Part shown: one piece after another, positions 34,484 to 42,150 of the stretch
Position numbering within the stretch: the first letter of the stretch is position 1
Layout of the letters: each line of letters begins with the position of its first letter
DNA from: Bradyrhizobium sp. PSBB068
GTDB taxonomy: Bacteria; Pseudomonadota; Alphaproteobacteria; Rhizobiales; Xanthobacteraceae
NCBI GenBank assembly: GCA_016839165.1
Contig: CP069300.1
Span: 2,914,001 to 2,978,000, forward strand
Reading direction: 5' to 3'
Length of the DNA stretch: 64,000 bases
Notes under the pieces: generated by a model
What the model was told of the DNA's origin: nothing
The model's database searches: none
What the model saw: the letters and a program-made list of their open reading frames with translations, nothing else
Translations under genes and position numbers: made by a program

Positions 34484-34550
34484 TCACGCCGTGCTGGATT
34501 TTGCCGGCGCTTCTTGCTCTTCTTTGGAAAAATCAGGAGCGAAGCGCCGC

Positions 34551-35246
34551 ATGTCCGAAGTTCCGCCACGCCATCCGCTTGATCGTCCGATCTGGAGCGC
34601 GCTGACCACACGGCAGCGCGAGCTGGCGGAAAGCGACACCGCTGCAAGGCGCTTCCCGCTCGCGATCGCGCCATTTGCCGACATGGTCGACATGTCACCG
34701 CAGAGTTTTGCCGCGCTCGGCGCGCTGTTGTCGGGACCGGACATCGCGGTGCTGTTCACGCCCGATCCGCTCGCCGTGCCGTCGGAGTTCAAGGTGCTGC
34801 TGGCCGAGACCGGTGAGCAGATGATCGGTGCGCCGGCGGACTTTTCTCTGTCCGGCGTCGAGATCGTCAGGCTCGGCGAAGGCGACGTTTCCGCGATGAT
34901 GGCGCTGACGGCACTGACAAAACCCGGACCGTTCAGCGCGCGGACGCATGAGCTCGGCAATTTCTTCGGCATCCGCGTCGGCGGCGAACTGGTCGCAATG
35001 ACCGGCGAACGGATGAAGTCGGGAAACTATACCGAGATGACCGCCGTCTGCGTGCATCCGGACCATCGCGGCCGGGGCTATGCGCAGGCGTTGCTGTCGG
35101 CGGTCGGCCGCCAGATCGTGGCGCGCGGCGAAATTCCGTTCCTGCACGTCTTCACCAGCAACGCCTCGGCGATCGCACTGTATCGGCGCCAGGGCATGGA
35201 GATCCGCCGCCGTCTGCACATCACGGTGTTGCAGAAGCAGGGTTAG
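34551..35246 (+). CDS. GNAT-family N-acetyltransferase (FR47-like)
   Basis: The 231-residue protein has a divergent N-terminal half and a C-terminal GNAT core. VAMTGERMKSGNYTEMTAVCVHP is the central strand pair, DHRGRGYAQALLSAVGRQI is the acetyl-CoA loop, and FTSNASAIALYRRQGM is the final motif. This is the FR47-like layout. The ATG at 34551 follows AGGAG with longer spacing. The substrate is unknown. Confidence 0.85.
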   Translation: MSEVPPRHPLDRPIWSALTTRQRELAESDTAARRFPLAIAPFADMVDMSPQSFAALGALLSGPDIAVLFTPDPLAVPSEFKVLLAETGEQMIGAPADFSLSGVEIVRLGEGDVSAMMALTALTKPGPFSARTHELGNFFGIRVGGELVAMTGERMKSGNYTEMTAVCVHPDHRGRGYAQALLSAVGRQIVARGEIPFLHVFTSNASAIALYRRQGMEIRRRLHITVLQKQG

Positions 35247-35309
35247 CGCCGGGCTGAAGGGGGAGATCTCTACTCAGATAAATGGGGACGAAACAGTTCA
35301 GTTCAAGAA

Positions 35310-36536
35310 TTGTCAGGCGCCCCTCTCACCGCGCATGTCCCGCCTCCCTCAAAGCCTGGGGATGGAGCGGGGAGCACAGCCATCGCAGTTGCGACGATAG
35401 ACGGATTCGCCGACGCGCGGTTTTCGGCGGCGCGTGAAGCGTTCGAGGCCAATTTCGCCGATGGTGAGGAGCTCGGCGCGTCGTTCTGCGCCACGATCGA
35501 CGGCGAGACGGTGGTCGATCTGTGGGGCGGTTTCGCCGACGAAGCGTGTCGGCGGCCGTGGACGCGCGACAGCATCGTCAACGTCTATTCGATCACCAAG
35601 ACCATGACCGCGCTGACCGCGTTGTGGCTCGCCGATCGCGGCGAGCTCGACTTTGCAGCACCCGTTGCGCGCTACTGGCCGGAGTTCGCCGCGAACGGCA
35701 AGGTCGGCATCACCGTGGCGCAACTGATGAGCCATTCGGCGGGCCTCTCGGGCTGGCATCCCGCGATCAGCGGCGAGGATTTTTATGACTGGGACAAGGC
35801 GACCTCGACGCTGGCCGCGCAGGCGCCGCTGTGGGAGCCAGGCACCGCATCCGGTTATCACGTCTACACCTTCGGTTTCCTGATCGGCGAGGTGATCAGG
35901 CGCATCACCGGCAGGACGCTCGGCACGGTGTTTCGCGAGGAGATCGCGTCGCCTTTGAACGTGGATTTCTGGATCGGCCTGCCGGCATCGGAGGATCATC
36001 GTGTTGCCGACCTCGTGCCGTTCCTGCCGTCATCGGCCGCGACCGGCGTCGAGATGACGACGATCCAGAAGATCACCTTCAGCGACACCCGTACCGACGT
36101 GCCATCGACCCGCACCCGCGCCTGGCGCGGCGCCGAGATCCCGGCGGTGAACGGCCACGGCAACGCGCGTTCGATCGCCGCGATCCAGACCATCCTCGCG
36201 ACCGGCGGAGTTGCGAATGGCCAACGTATCATGTCGGAAGCGGGCTGCCGCAGGGCGCTGGAGGTGCAGATCGATGGCCCTGACCTGGTGATGCGCGGCA
36301 TCTCCGTCCGCTTCGGCCTCGGCTACGGTTTGCCGAGCCCGATCCTCAGCCTGGTGCCGCCCAATCCGAACACGCTGTTCTGGTCCGGCGGCGGCGGCGC
36401 GTTCGTGCTCATCGATACCGACGCGCGCATGACGTTTGCCTATGCGATGAACCGGATGCATCGCGGGTTGGTCGGCGATGCCCGCTCGTTCCGGATCATC
36501 CGCGCAATGTGGCGGGCGCTCGGGATGACGCCCTGA
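35310..36536 (+). CDS. Beta-lactamase-fold serine hydrolase (EstB-like)
   Basis: This hydrolase of about 390-408 residues has the nucleophile SxxK motif in VYSITKTMTAL, a conserved Tyr-containing YHVYTFGFLIGEVI, and a late FWSGGGGAFVLID equivalent to the third motif. Neighbouring phrases (ATIDGETVVDLWGG, MSHSAGLSGW) match EstB-type class C esterases and CubicO proteins. The only in-frame start upstream of the domain is TTG 35310, which has no good Shine-Dalgarno site, so the true start is uncertain. No signal peptide is evident. Confidence 0.82.
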   Translation: MSGAPLTAHVPPPSKPGDGAGSTAIAVATIDGFADARFSAAREAFEANFADGEELGASFCATIDGETVVDLWGGFADEACRRPWTRDSIVNVYSITKTMTALTALWLADRGELDFAAPVARYWPEFAANGKVGITVAQLMSHSAGLSGWHPAISGEDFYDWDKATSTLAAQAPLWEPGTASGYHVYTFGFLIGEVIRRITGRTLGTVFREEIASPLNVDFWIGLPASEDHRVADLVPFLPSSAATGVEMTTIQKITFSDTRTDVPSTRTRAWRGAEIPAVNGHGNARSIAAIQTILATGGVANGQRIMSEAGCRRALEVQIDGPDLVMRGISVRFGLGYGLPSPILSLVPPNPNTLFWSGGGGAFVLIDTDARMTFAYAMNRMHRGLVGDARSFRIIRAMWRALGMTP

Positions 36537-36554
36537 TTGGAGAGCGTCGCGCGC

Positions 36555-38468
36555 TCAGGCCAGCCTGTTGCCGGCGAGGTGCACCGTGTGCTTGTCGCAG
36601 CTCGGATCGATCGCGACGGCAATCGTCGTGATGTGCCCGCGAGCGACGACGTTGTTGCTGATCTCGATATTCCTGGCGCGGCCGACGAAGATCGCGCTGT
36701 CGGGCTTGATATGGAAGAACTCGCCGGCCCCAAACAAATTGCCGCGCACAAATGTCTGGCCGATCGCATTGCCGGCGATCCTGGCGCCGTCGGCATTGCT
36801 GACGAAGATCGCGTAGATGTAGGAATCGTCGATGTGATTGCCCTCGATGATGACGCGCCGGTTCTGGAAATTGTTCTGGAAACCCGTTGCTCCTTCCGGC
36901 GGCACCATGCCGACATAGATCGTGCCGAGCGTTCCGCTGCCGCTGGTCAGTTCATTGGCGCCGTTGACGCAATGGCTGAAGCGGTTGTTGCGGAACACGA
37001 GGTTGTCGGCGAATCCGGACTCCGACCAGAAGCCGATGTCGCTCCCTGCCTGCAGCGCGACGCCGGTCGAGAAGGTGAACTGGCAATTCTCGACGATGGC
37101 GTTCGGCGCCTTCATCAGCACGCGGCCGCAGGCGTGGAAATTGCAACGCAGCACGGTGGCGCCGGATCCGATATGCGTCAGCGAGGTGATGGCATCGCCG
37201 ACCTTGAGCGGCAGGTCCTGTTGCAGGACGACGTCGTAGATCAGGTCCGGCTGCGTGGTCGGGCTCCTGTTCTTCCAGAGCGGGGCGATCTTGGCCTTCA
37301 GCTCCGGCGCGTGACGCTTGGTCAATTGCGCGACCTTGCTGCGTCCGAGTGAACCAAACGTCGCGTGATCGCAGCTCTCGATATCGTCGCCGGCCACAAG
37401 GCCGACGTCCCATTTGGGGCTGAGCAGGAACCGCCGCGGCGCGGTCTTCGCCACGACGTAGTAGTAGAAGCCGTGCACGTTGATGGCATCGTCGGAGGTG
37501 TTGGCGAAACTGCAGTCCTCGATGGTCGGACCGTTCGCGACCGCGGTGAAGTGCGAACCATCGGAGTTGGTCGAGATCAGGCGGTCGGTTGTTGCGCCCT
37601 TCGGCCGGGGTCCCGGAACGACGGAGACCTTCTGCAGCATCATGGAGCCTTCGCCGCCGCTCTCGACAATGCCCATGCCCGGCGAGGCCAGAAGCTTCAG
37701 GTCGATCAGGCTCGTCGCAACGCTGGAGTCCACGGCGATGGCGTTCGCGCCGCCATTCGCGACGGTGACGACGTCACCGACTGCGATCGGCAGTTGGCTG
37801 GGAAAGCGATCGTTCGCGCTCCAGTGCAGGCGCACCTTGATCAGGCCGTCGCTGACGCGCGTGGCATGGGCCGGTGAGAGGAAATCCCTGGCACCGGTCT
37901 TCAGCGCCCGGTTGTGGCGATCCATCACCTTGAAGAAGCCATCGGTGAAAGTGGCGAGCAGCGCGGCATCATCGGGATAGCCGGGATCGACCTTGACCGT
38001 GATCTCGATCGCCTGCTTGTCGAACGCGGTGATCGTCCCTTGCGTGAAGGGCAGCGGGTCGTAGTCGATGGTGAGATCGCGGACGGTGAGGCGGTTGCAG
38101 CCGGAGATCGTCAGGGTGCCGCTGCGCGCCGTGTTGATCAGCTGTGCGCCATTGCCGTTGAGCTCGAAGCCGTGCAACTGCCGGAACGCAAGCGGCCGCT
38201 TGATTCGGTAGCTGGCGTTCTTTTCCAGGTTGAGCACGATATGAACCGGCCCCGCCTTGCTGGCGTCCGCTGCCGCTTTGGCGATTGAGGCCAGCGCCTT
38301 GGCGAAGGCCGCGTCGGCGTCGCCGCCTGAAGTGGCGGAGAAGGTCGCCATGTCGAAGCTGGCCGCGCCCGGGACCGGCAACGATTCGGCGCGGCTTTCC
38401 CTGCCAAGCAACGGGCTCGTTACAAAAAACGAGGCAAGCGTCAGCGCCCGCCGGCGGCTAATCGGCAT
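36555..38468 (-). CDS. Tat-exported right-handed beta-helix protein, GH110-like
   Basis: The 637-residue protein begins MPISRRRALTLASFFV, a twin-arginine signal, behind a GGGAG site; longer upstream codons are excluded. The body is a parallel beta-helix with many short N- and G-rich turns. The stretch LTISGCNRLTVRDLTIDYDP, then LPFTQGTITAF, resembles the first coils of GH110 alpha-1,3-galactosidases. DCSFANTSDDAINVHG provides paired Asp residues, as at carbohydrate-cleaving sites. A periplasmic polysaccharide hydrolase or lyase is the best guess. It shares strand with the Ro gene but is separated from it by a strong terminator. Confidence 0.75.
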   Translation of the reverse strand: MPISRRRALTLASFFVTSPLLGRESRAESLPVPGAASFDMATFSATSGGDADAAFAKALASIAKAAADASKAGPVHIVLNLEKNASYRIKRPLAFRQLHGFELNGNGAQLINTARSGTLTISGCNRLTVRDLTIDYDPLPFTQGTITAFDKQAIEITVKVDPGYPDDAALLATFTDGFFKVMDRHNRALKTGARDFLSPAHATRVSDGLIKVRLHWSANDRFPSQLPIAVGDVVTVANGGANAIAVDSSVATSLIDLKLLASPGMGIVESGGEGSMMLQKVSVVPGPRPKGATTDRLISTNSDGSHFTAVANGPTIEDCSFANTSDDAINVHGFYYYVVAKTAPRRFLLSPKWDVGLVAGDDIESCDHATFGSLGRSKVAQLTKRHAPELKAKIAPLWKNRSPTTQPDLIYDVVLQQDLPLKVGDAITSLTHIGSGATVLRCNFHACGRVLMKAPNAIVENCQFTFSTGVALQAGSDIGFWSESGFADNLVFRNNRFSHCVNGANELTSGSGTLGTIYVGMVPPEGATGFQNNFQNRRVIIEGNHIDDSYIYAIFVSNADGARIAGNAIGQTFVRGNLFGAGEFFHIKPDSAIFVGRARNIEISNNVVARGHITTIAVAIDPSCDKHTVHLAGNRLA

Positions 38469-38631
38469 GGTGCACGGCTCCCTGCGAGACCGGGATCGGT
38501 CGCGTGCATGGTCGGTTCGCGAAGATGAATTGGAGCCAAACGGCGTGGAGCCGGCGCGGCCGCTCGCGACATTGTGAATGACGTTGCCGCCGCTCGTGCG
38601 CTGCGCGAGCGGAGCGCTCGTCCGTCGCACC

Positions 38632-38666
38632 AAAAAAAAGGCCCGGGCGCATGCGCGTCCGGGCCC
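38632..38666 (-). terminator. Rho-independent terminator downstream of rsr
   Basis: On the minus strand a GC-rich stem of about 11 bases (GCGTCCGGGCC side pairing with GGCCCGGGCGC, ATGC in the loop) is followed by eight Ts. It lies 18 bases after the rsr stop and should end the Y-RNA/rsr transcript before the beta-helix gene. Confidence 0.85.
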
Positions 38667-38684
38667 ATTGTTGTCGAGCAGGCG

Positions 38685-40010
38685 TCAGTGCATCGTCTGT
38701 TCCGACGCCGCGATCCAGGCGATGACGGCCTCGGAGAAGCCGTCGACCCGCGTCCACGGGCCGTGTCCGACGCCGTGCTGGTAGGACGCCACGTTGACCA
38801 TGTATCCGCGTCCCTTCGGGGCGGGCACCTGGTCGTGGCTCTGCTCGTCGGTGAAGACGATCAGGCGATCGCCCTTGCGGTCGATCTCCGTCACCGCCTT
38901 GCCGAGATACGTCCCGCCATGCGGCTGCGAGCCGATGATCGCATCGCGCAGCGCGAAGCCGCGGCGCGGCGGCAGCTTCACGACCTCATTGCTGAACGTG
39001 AAGATCTCCACCTCGTCGCAGACTTCGCGGGCGAGGATCGCAAGCCCGCAAGCCGCCTCCGCCCGCGTCATCTCGGACTGGGCCGAGAGCGGCGAGAACA
39101 TCGATCCCGACACGTCGATCAGGAGCCGCGTGCGGCCATCGAGCCGCGCGTAGTCCTTGACCGACTTCAGCATCGCTGCCTCGAGCTCCGGCTCGAAGTC
39201 CGGCGCATACCGCGCCACCGTGATGAAGCGGTAGGGCAGGATGCGGTCCGTCCGCATTGCGTCGATCGCCTCCGCGATGGTTCGGCGCGGCACCTCAGCC
39301 TTCTGCATCAGGCGCAGGTTGCGGAGCAGCGCCAGCCCGCCGAGCCGGTTCTTGGCGATCAGGCGCTCGAAGGTTCCACGCTTGTCCTTGCCGGACGAGA
39401 GCGAAACCTCCCAGGTGTCGGGCGAGGCCAGCTCGCCGTCGACGAGCTGCTTCCACACCTTCTCCTGCGCGGCATCCTTCGGCTTGGCGTGGACCAGGAA
39501 CAGCACGTCCTTGATCCGCACCGCGCCGTCGCGATCGTACTTCGCGAGCTGGTAGGCGTCGAACTTGGTCAGCGCCCGCGCCAGGCCCTTCTTGATCTGC
39601 GCCGAGACGGGCTGACGCTTGCGCTGCTGCTGCGGGCCGAGCGCATCCGCCCAGTAGATCGCAAGCAGCTCGGTCATCTCGTCGGGCCGCTGGATCACGC
39701 GAGCCAGCGTATCGGCAACGAGGCCGCGATGGGTCGGATGCCGCGCCATCTCGCGGACCACGAGCAGCGGCGCGTGCCTCAGCTTCATGGTCTCGCGCGC
39801 AGCGATGGCGAGTTCGGCCGTCCGCTCGGGCGCGACCAGCGGCACCAGCGCCTTGATGCGATCGGCGATCGCGACGCCGTCCTCGTAGAACTGGTTCTCC
39901 CACAGGAGGCAGTTCAGCAGCGCGCGCCGCAGCTCCATCTCGGGCGTGAAGCGCTTGCTGCGCGCGCCCTCGCGGGTGAAGGCGCGCATGATCTTGTTGA
40001 TCGTGGCCAT
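38685..40010 (-). CDS. rsr: Ro60-type TROVE/vWA RNA-binding protein (Rsr)
   Basis: The 441-residue protein combines an alpha-helical TROVE (HEAT-like ring) region, about residues 1-285, with a C-terminal von Willebrand A domain. The vWA domain begins RTRLLIDVSGSMFSPLS, with the DxSGS MIDAS at 299-303. A later FTDEQSHDQ lies near the end. This is the bacterial Ro60 orthologue, which binds Y RNAs and misfolded RNA and can dock an exoribonuclease such as PNPase. ATG 40010 follows AAGGAGG. Four tandem Y-RNA-like modules lie directly upstream on the same strand, the nearest ending 44 bases before the start. No rtcB or rtcA gene is in the window. Confidence 0.9.
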   Translation of the reverse strand: MATINKIMRAFTREGARSKRFTPEMELRRALLNCLLWENQFYEDGVAIADRIKALVPLVAPERTAELAIAARETMKLRHAPLLVVREMARHPTHRGLVADTLARVIQRPDEMTELLAIYWADALGPQQQRKRQPVSAQIKKGLARALTKFDAYQLAKYDRDGAVRIKDVLFLVHAKPKDAAQEKVWKQLVDGELASPDTWEVSLSSGKDKRGTFERLIAKNRLGGLALLRNLRLMQKAEVPRRTIAEAIDAMRTDRILPYRFITVARYAPDFEPELEAAMLKSVKDYARLDGRTRLLIDVSGSMFSPLSAQSEMTRAEAACGLAILAREVCDEVEIFTFSNEVVKLPPRRGFALRDAIIGSQPHGGTYLGKAVTEIDRKGDRLIVFTDEQSHDQVPAPKGRGYMVNVASYQHGVGHGPWTRVDGFSEAVIAWIAASEQTMH

Positions 40011-40053
40011 GATGGCCTCCTTTCTGGGGGAGTATGGATTGGAAAGTGGAGCC

Positions 40054-40181
40054 GGGGAACTGGCGAGGCTGGACTGCCCTTTTAGGGCGTCGCACGCTCT
40101 TCCATCGAGCCACGGATGTATCATCCGGAAGGAATCGAACCTTCTGCCTTGCGATCCGAAGTAACAGCACTCTTCACCACC
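40054..40181 (-). ncRNA. YrlA-like Y RNA, module D (rsr-proximal)
   Basis: This 128-base module starts GGTGGTGAAGA, then GTTACTTCG, and ends TCGCCAGTTCCCC. TGGTGA can pair with TCGCCA to form the end helix expected to bind Ro. Inside, in order, are a T-arm (GAAGG-TTCGATT-CCTTC, 40128-40144), a six-base acceptor-like helix closed by an ATA loop (CGGATG/CATCCG, 40113-40127), a D-arm (GCTC-GATGGAA-GAGC, 40096-40110) and a GCCCT-AAA-AGGGC hairpin. T-arm before D-arm with a closed acceptor is a circularly permuted tRNA fold, as in YrlA. It has no CCA end and is not a tRNA gene. Confidence 0.82.
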
Positions 40182-40200
40182 TGCATTGGCGGACCACGAC

Positions 40201-40354
40201 CCGGGAACAGGCGATTGCTGAGACCCCGTTCGGCAGCTTACCCTGCCAGTCGGGAAGCGCTCTACCACTGAGCTACCGGTGCACATGACACCGGGCGGGA
40301 TTCGAACCCGCGACCTCTCGTTTCACAGACGATGTAACAGCGATCTTCACCACG
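40201..40354 (-). ncRNA. YrlA-like Y RNA, module C (tRNA mimic with anticodon-like arm)
   Basis: Starts CGTGGTGAAGA with GTTACATCG and ends TCGCCTGTTCCC. It carries the most complete tRNA mimicry of the four. There is an anticodon-like arm (TCGT-CTGTGAA-ACGA, 40318-40332; loop with U33 and GUG at 34-36), a T-arm (GCGGG-TTCGAAT-CCCGC, 40295-40311) and an acceptor-like helix closed on itself (CCGGTG...CACCGG, 40276-40294). A canonical D-arm (GCTC-AGTGGTA-GAGC, 40259-40273) and a branched 3' hairpin region complete it. The order of arms is circularly permuted relative to tRNA. Confidence 0.8.
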
Positions 40355-40373
40355 GGGCGTGGAAGGGGTCGGC

Positions 40374-40489
40374 GGGGAACAAGCGATGCTGTTGCTGCCC
40401 TTGCGGGCGAACCGCCTTTCGGCGTGCGGGCCTCGAACCCGCTCGGCGCCGTAGCGCCTTCCCACGAAGTAACAGTCATCTTCACCACC
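40374..40489 (-). ncRNA. Y-RNA-like module B (T-arm with tetraloop hairpins)
   Basis: Starts GGTGGTGAAGA with GTTACTTCG and ends TCGCTTGTTCCCC (116 bases). It has a GGCGC-TACG-GCGCC hairpin (40445-40458) and a T-arm (GCGGG-TTCGAGG-CCCGC, 40426-40442). The acceptor/D-arm part is replaced by two GNRA hairpins, CGCC-GAAA-GGCG (40413-40424) and GCCC-GCAA-GGGC (40397-40408). It shares the end blocks and T-arm with its neighbours but lacks a D-arm, so it is a divergent member. Confidence 0.7.
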
Positions 40490-40493
40490 GCCT

Positions 40494-40515
40494 GACCGGC
40501 GCATCTGCGCCGGTC
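40494..40515 (-). other. Perfect hairpin between Y-RNA modules A and B
   Basis: GACCGGCGCA and TGCGCCGGTC form a 10-base perfect inverted repeat with two central bases. It sits in the spacer between two RNA modules with no T-run after it. Separation or RNase III-type processing of a multi-module transcript is a plausible role. Confidence 0.5.
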
Positions 40516-40530
40516 GTCGATAGGTACGCT

Positions 40531-40705
40531 GGGGAACTGGCGATATCGGTGTCAGTGACGACAACACAGCCGCTCGCCTTGCGGACGAGAGACTGCGCCG
40601 GGCCGCACGCGGACCTTTGCCTGGCCGCATCCCGGTGCGTGTGTCACAGGCGGGATTCGAACCCGCTCTTTCCAGTGGAGCGAAGTATCCGACATCTTCA
40701 CCACC
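40531..40705 (-). ncRNA. Y-RNA-like module A (promoter-proximal, enlarged)
   Basis: Starts GGTGGTGAAGA, continues ATACTTCG and ends ATCGCCAGTTCCCC (175 bases). The T-arm is canonical (GCGGG-TTCGAAT-CCCGC, 40650-40666). After it come larger GC-rich hairpins, including GCGG...CCGC with a GG-containing loop that could act as a D-arm, and CTCG...CGAG with GCAA. The acceptor-like helix is not clear. End blocks and T-arm identify it with the other modules; the middle is expanded. Confidence 0.65.
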
Positions 40706-40948
40706 AGCGTCGGTTGAGCCGCAGTGATGCGGCAAACCGTTTTGAAAAATTTCGTCGCGGCGCTGTCGATGCGCCGCCGATTGCGAACTCCTCGGAGTCC
40801 GCTCTGCCATCGGTGTCCGGCTCATCGCCTCGTTCCCTCCGGCAGGCCCCGCGCACTTGGGCACGCGCGTCTCCGCGCGAGCCCCGGGATCCGGGTCTCC
40901 CGTTCCGGCTTGCGCCGGGCAATTCGAATGAGCCGTGCTGCGGACAAC
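40706..40948 (-). other. Leader region upstream of the Y-RNA cluster
   Basis: No protein motif is visible in any frame. On the minus strand there are several hairpins (GCGGCGC...GCGCCGC, CCGCA-TCAC-TGCGG, ACTCC-GAG-GGAGT) and an AT-rich AAATTTTTCAAAA stretch about 40 bases before module A. The last could belong to the promoter of the RNA cluster. I could not identify a convincing -35/-10 or sigma-54 site. Confidence 0.4.
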
Positions 40949-40983
40949 AAAAAAACCCTCCGGAGCACTTGGCTCGGGAGGGT
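40949..40983 (-). terminator. Rho-independent terminator upstream of the Y-RNA cluster
   Basis: On the minus strand ACCCTCC pairs with GGAGGGT around a 15-base loop, followed by seven Ts. It isolates the Y-RNA/rsr unit from the LysR gene upstream. It could also be the 3' end of a small RNA: two further hairpins lie just before it, GTCCG-N6-CGGAC at 40982-40997 and a 10-base stem at 41001-41023. Confidence 0.8.
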
Positions 40984-41000
40984 CCGTTTAGGCGGACTGT

Positions 41001-41023
41001 CGACCTCGCATTATGCGAGGTCG
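41001..41023. repeat. Perfect 10-base stem-loop (CGACCTCGCA / TGCGAGGTCG)
   Basis: A TTA (minus: TAA) loop separates perfect arms. With the neighbouring hairpin and terminator on the minus strand it forms a three-hairpin array in the 225-base spacer after the LysR gene. The rest of 41024-41208 shows no gene. Confidence 0.6.
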
Positions 41024-41208
41024 CTCCGATGAGCCGGGCACGCGCTACCGATCGGCCGCAGGCCGTTCGACAGTTGGCGGGATCTTTCAAATCCGTAGTG
41101 CATCATCTGGCTCATGTTTGATCGCGAACGGTGGTGCTCGCGAAGGTTGCGGGACATACGCCTCGCCGATGTCGATGTCAACAACGGAAAATGATGACGG
41201 CTGAAAAT

Positions 41209-42150
41209 TCAGCGCCGCTTGCGCGGCTTCGCTTTGCTCGCGGGCTTGCCGCCATGCGCGGCGATCCGCGTCAGCGCATCTGCAAACACGCGTGCGGCGG
41301 GGCCGAGCGGCTCGTCGAGCCGGCGCGCGAGATAGGCCTCCATTGCAAGCGATGCGTTGCGTCCGAGTGCGCCGGTCTCGACCCTCACCAGGCGGCGTTC
41401 GCTCAAGTCGCGCGCCACCTGCCAGATCGGCAGCCGGCCCCAGCCGAGCCCGGCCATGATCATGGCGTGCTTGGTGTCCTGGTTGCTGACCCTGCAAATC
41501 TGCGGCGAGAGGACGCCGAAGTTGCGGCCTTCCGACAACGGCGTCGGGTCCGACAGCACGATCTGCAGATGATCGGCGAGGTCGGCGACGCTCTTGTGGC
41601 CGCGGCGCGCGAGCGGATGGCTTGCGGAGGCGACAGCGATGATCTGCACGGAGCAGATCGCGTCGAGCGCGAGGCGGGGATCGCGAAAATCCTCCCCGAC
41701 CGTGACGGCGAGCGCGCTGCGCCGTTCGGTGAGGGCGGCGATCGGACCGCCCATCGGTTCGACCGCGAGCCGCACGCTCACCGATGGATAGGCCGCCCGC
41801 ATCTCCGTCAGCGCCGCGCCGACAGCGGCGATCGGAAACAGCGTGTCGACGACAACAGCGAGTTCCGATTCCACCCCGTCGCCAAGGCCGTGCGCCCGCG
41901 CCCGCATCGCGTCGACCCGGAGCAGGAGATCGCGCGCATTGCCGAGCAGCGCCTTGCCTTCGGCCGTCAGCACCGGGCGATGGCCGGAGCGGTCGAACAG
42001 CATGATGCCGAGCTCGGCCTCGAGGTTGGCGATGGCGTGGCTGACCGCGGACTGCACCCGCGCCAGCTTCGCCGCAGCGGCGCGAAAACTGCCGGTCTCG
42101 GCGATGGTGACGAAGACCCGGATCTGATCGAGTGTGAGGTTATCGAGCAT
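41209..42150 (-). CDS. LysR-family transcriptional regulator
   Basis: The 313-residue protein has the LysR HTH (GSFRAAAAKLARVQSAVSHAI, about residues 21-41), an effector domain, and a Lys/Arg-rich tail (KPASKAKPRKRR) not usual for the family. It is divergent from the MFS gene across a 96-base AT-rich spacer and probably regulates that gene. Confidence 0.87.
   Translation of the reverse strand: MLDNLTLDQIRVFVTIAETGSFRAAAAKLARVQSAVSHAIANLEAELGIMLFDRSGHRPVLTAEGKALLGNARDLLLRVDAMRARAHGLGDGVESELAVVVDTLFPIAAVGAALTEMRAAYPSVSVRLAVEPMGGPIAALTERRSALAVTVGEDFRDPRLALDAICSVQIIAVASASHPLARRGHKSVADLADHLQIVLSDPTPLSEGRNFGVLSPQICRVSNQDTKHAMIMAGLGWGRLPIWQVARDLSERRLVRVETGALGRNASLAMEAYLARRLDEPLGPAARVFADALTRIAAHGGKPASKAKPRKRR

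Noticed and set aside
34491..34550. Extended N-terminus for the FR47-like acetyltransferase from 34491
   Set aside because: The extra 20 residues have no similarity, and the later ATG at 34551 has an AGGAG site upstream.
40054..40705. T-arms on the minus strand read as ordinary tRNA genes
   Set aside because: None has arms in tRNA order with a paired open acceptor and 3' end. The T-arm comes before the D-arm and the acceptor is closed by a loop.
40262..41121. Long open frames on both strands across the Y-RNA region (200 and 280 codons)
   Set aside because: They run through structured RNA modules and a terminator, and show no domain or Shine-Dalgarno site. Such frames are common in GC-rich DNA.
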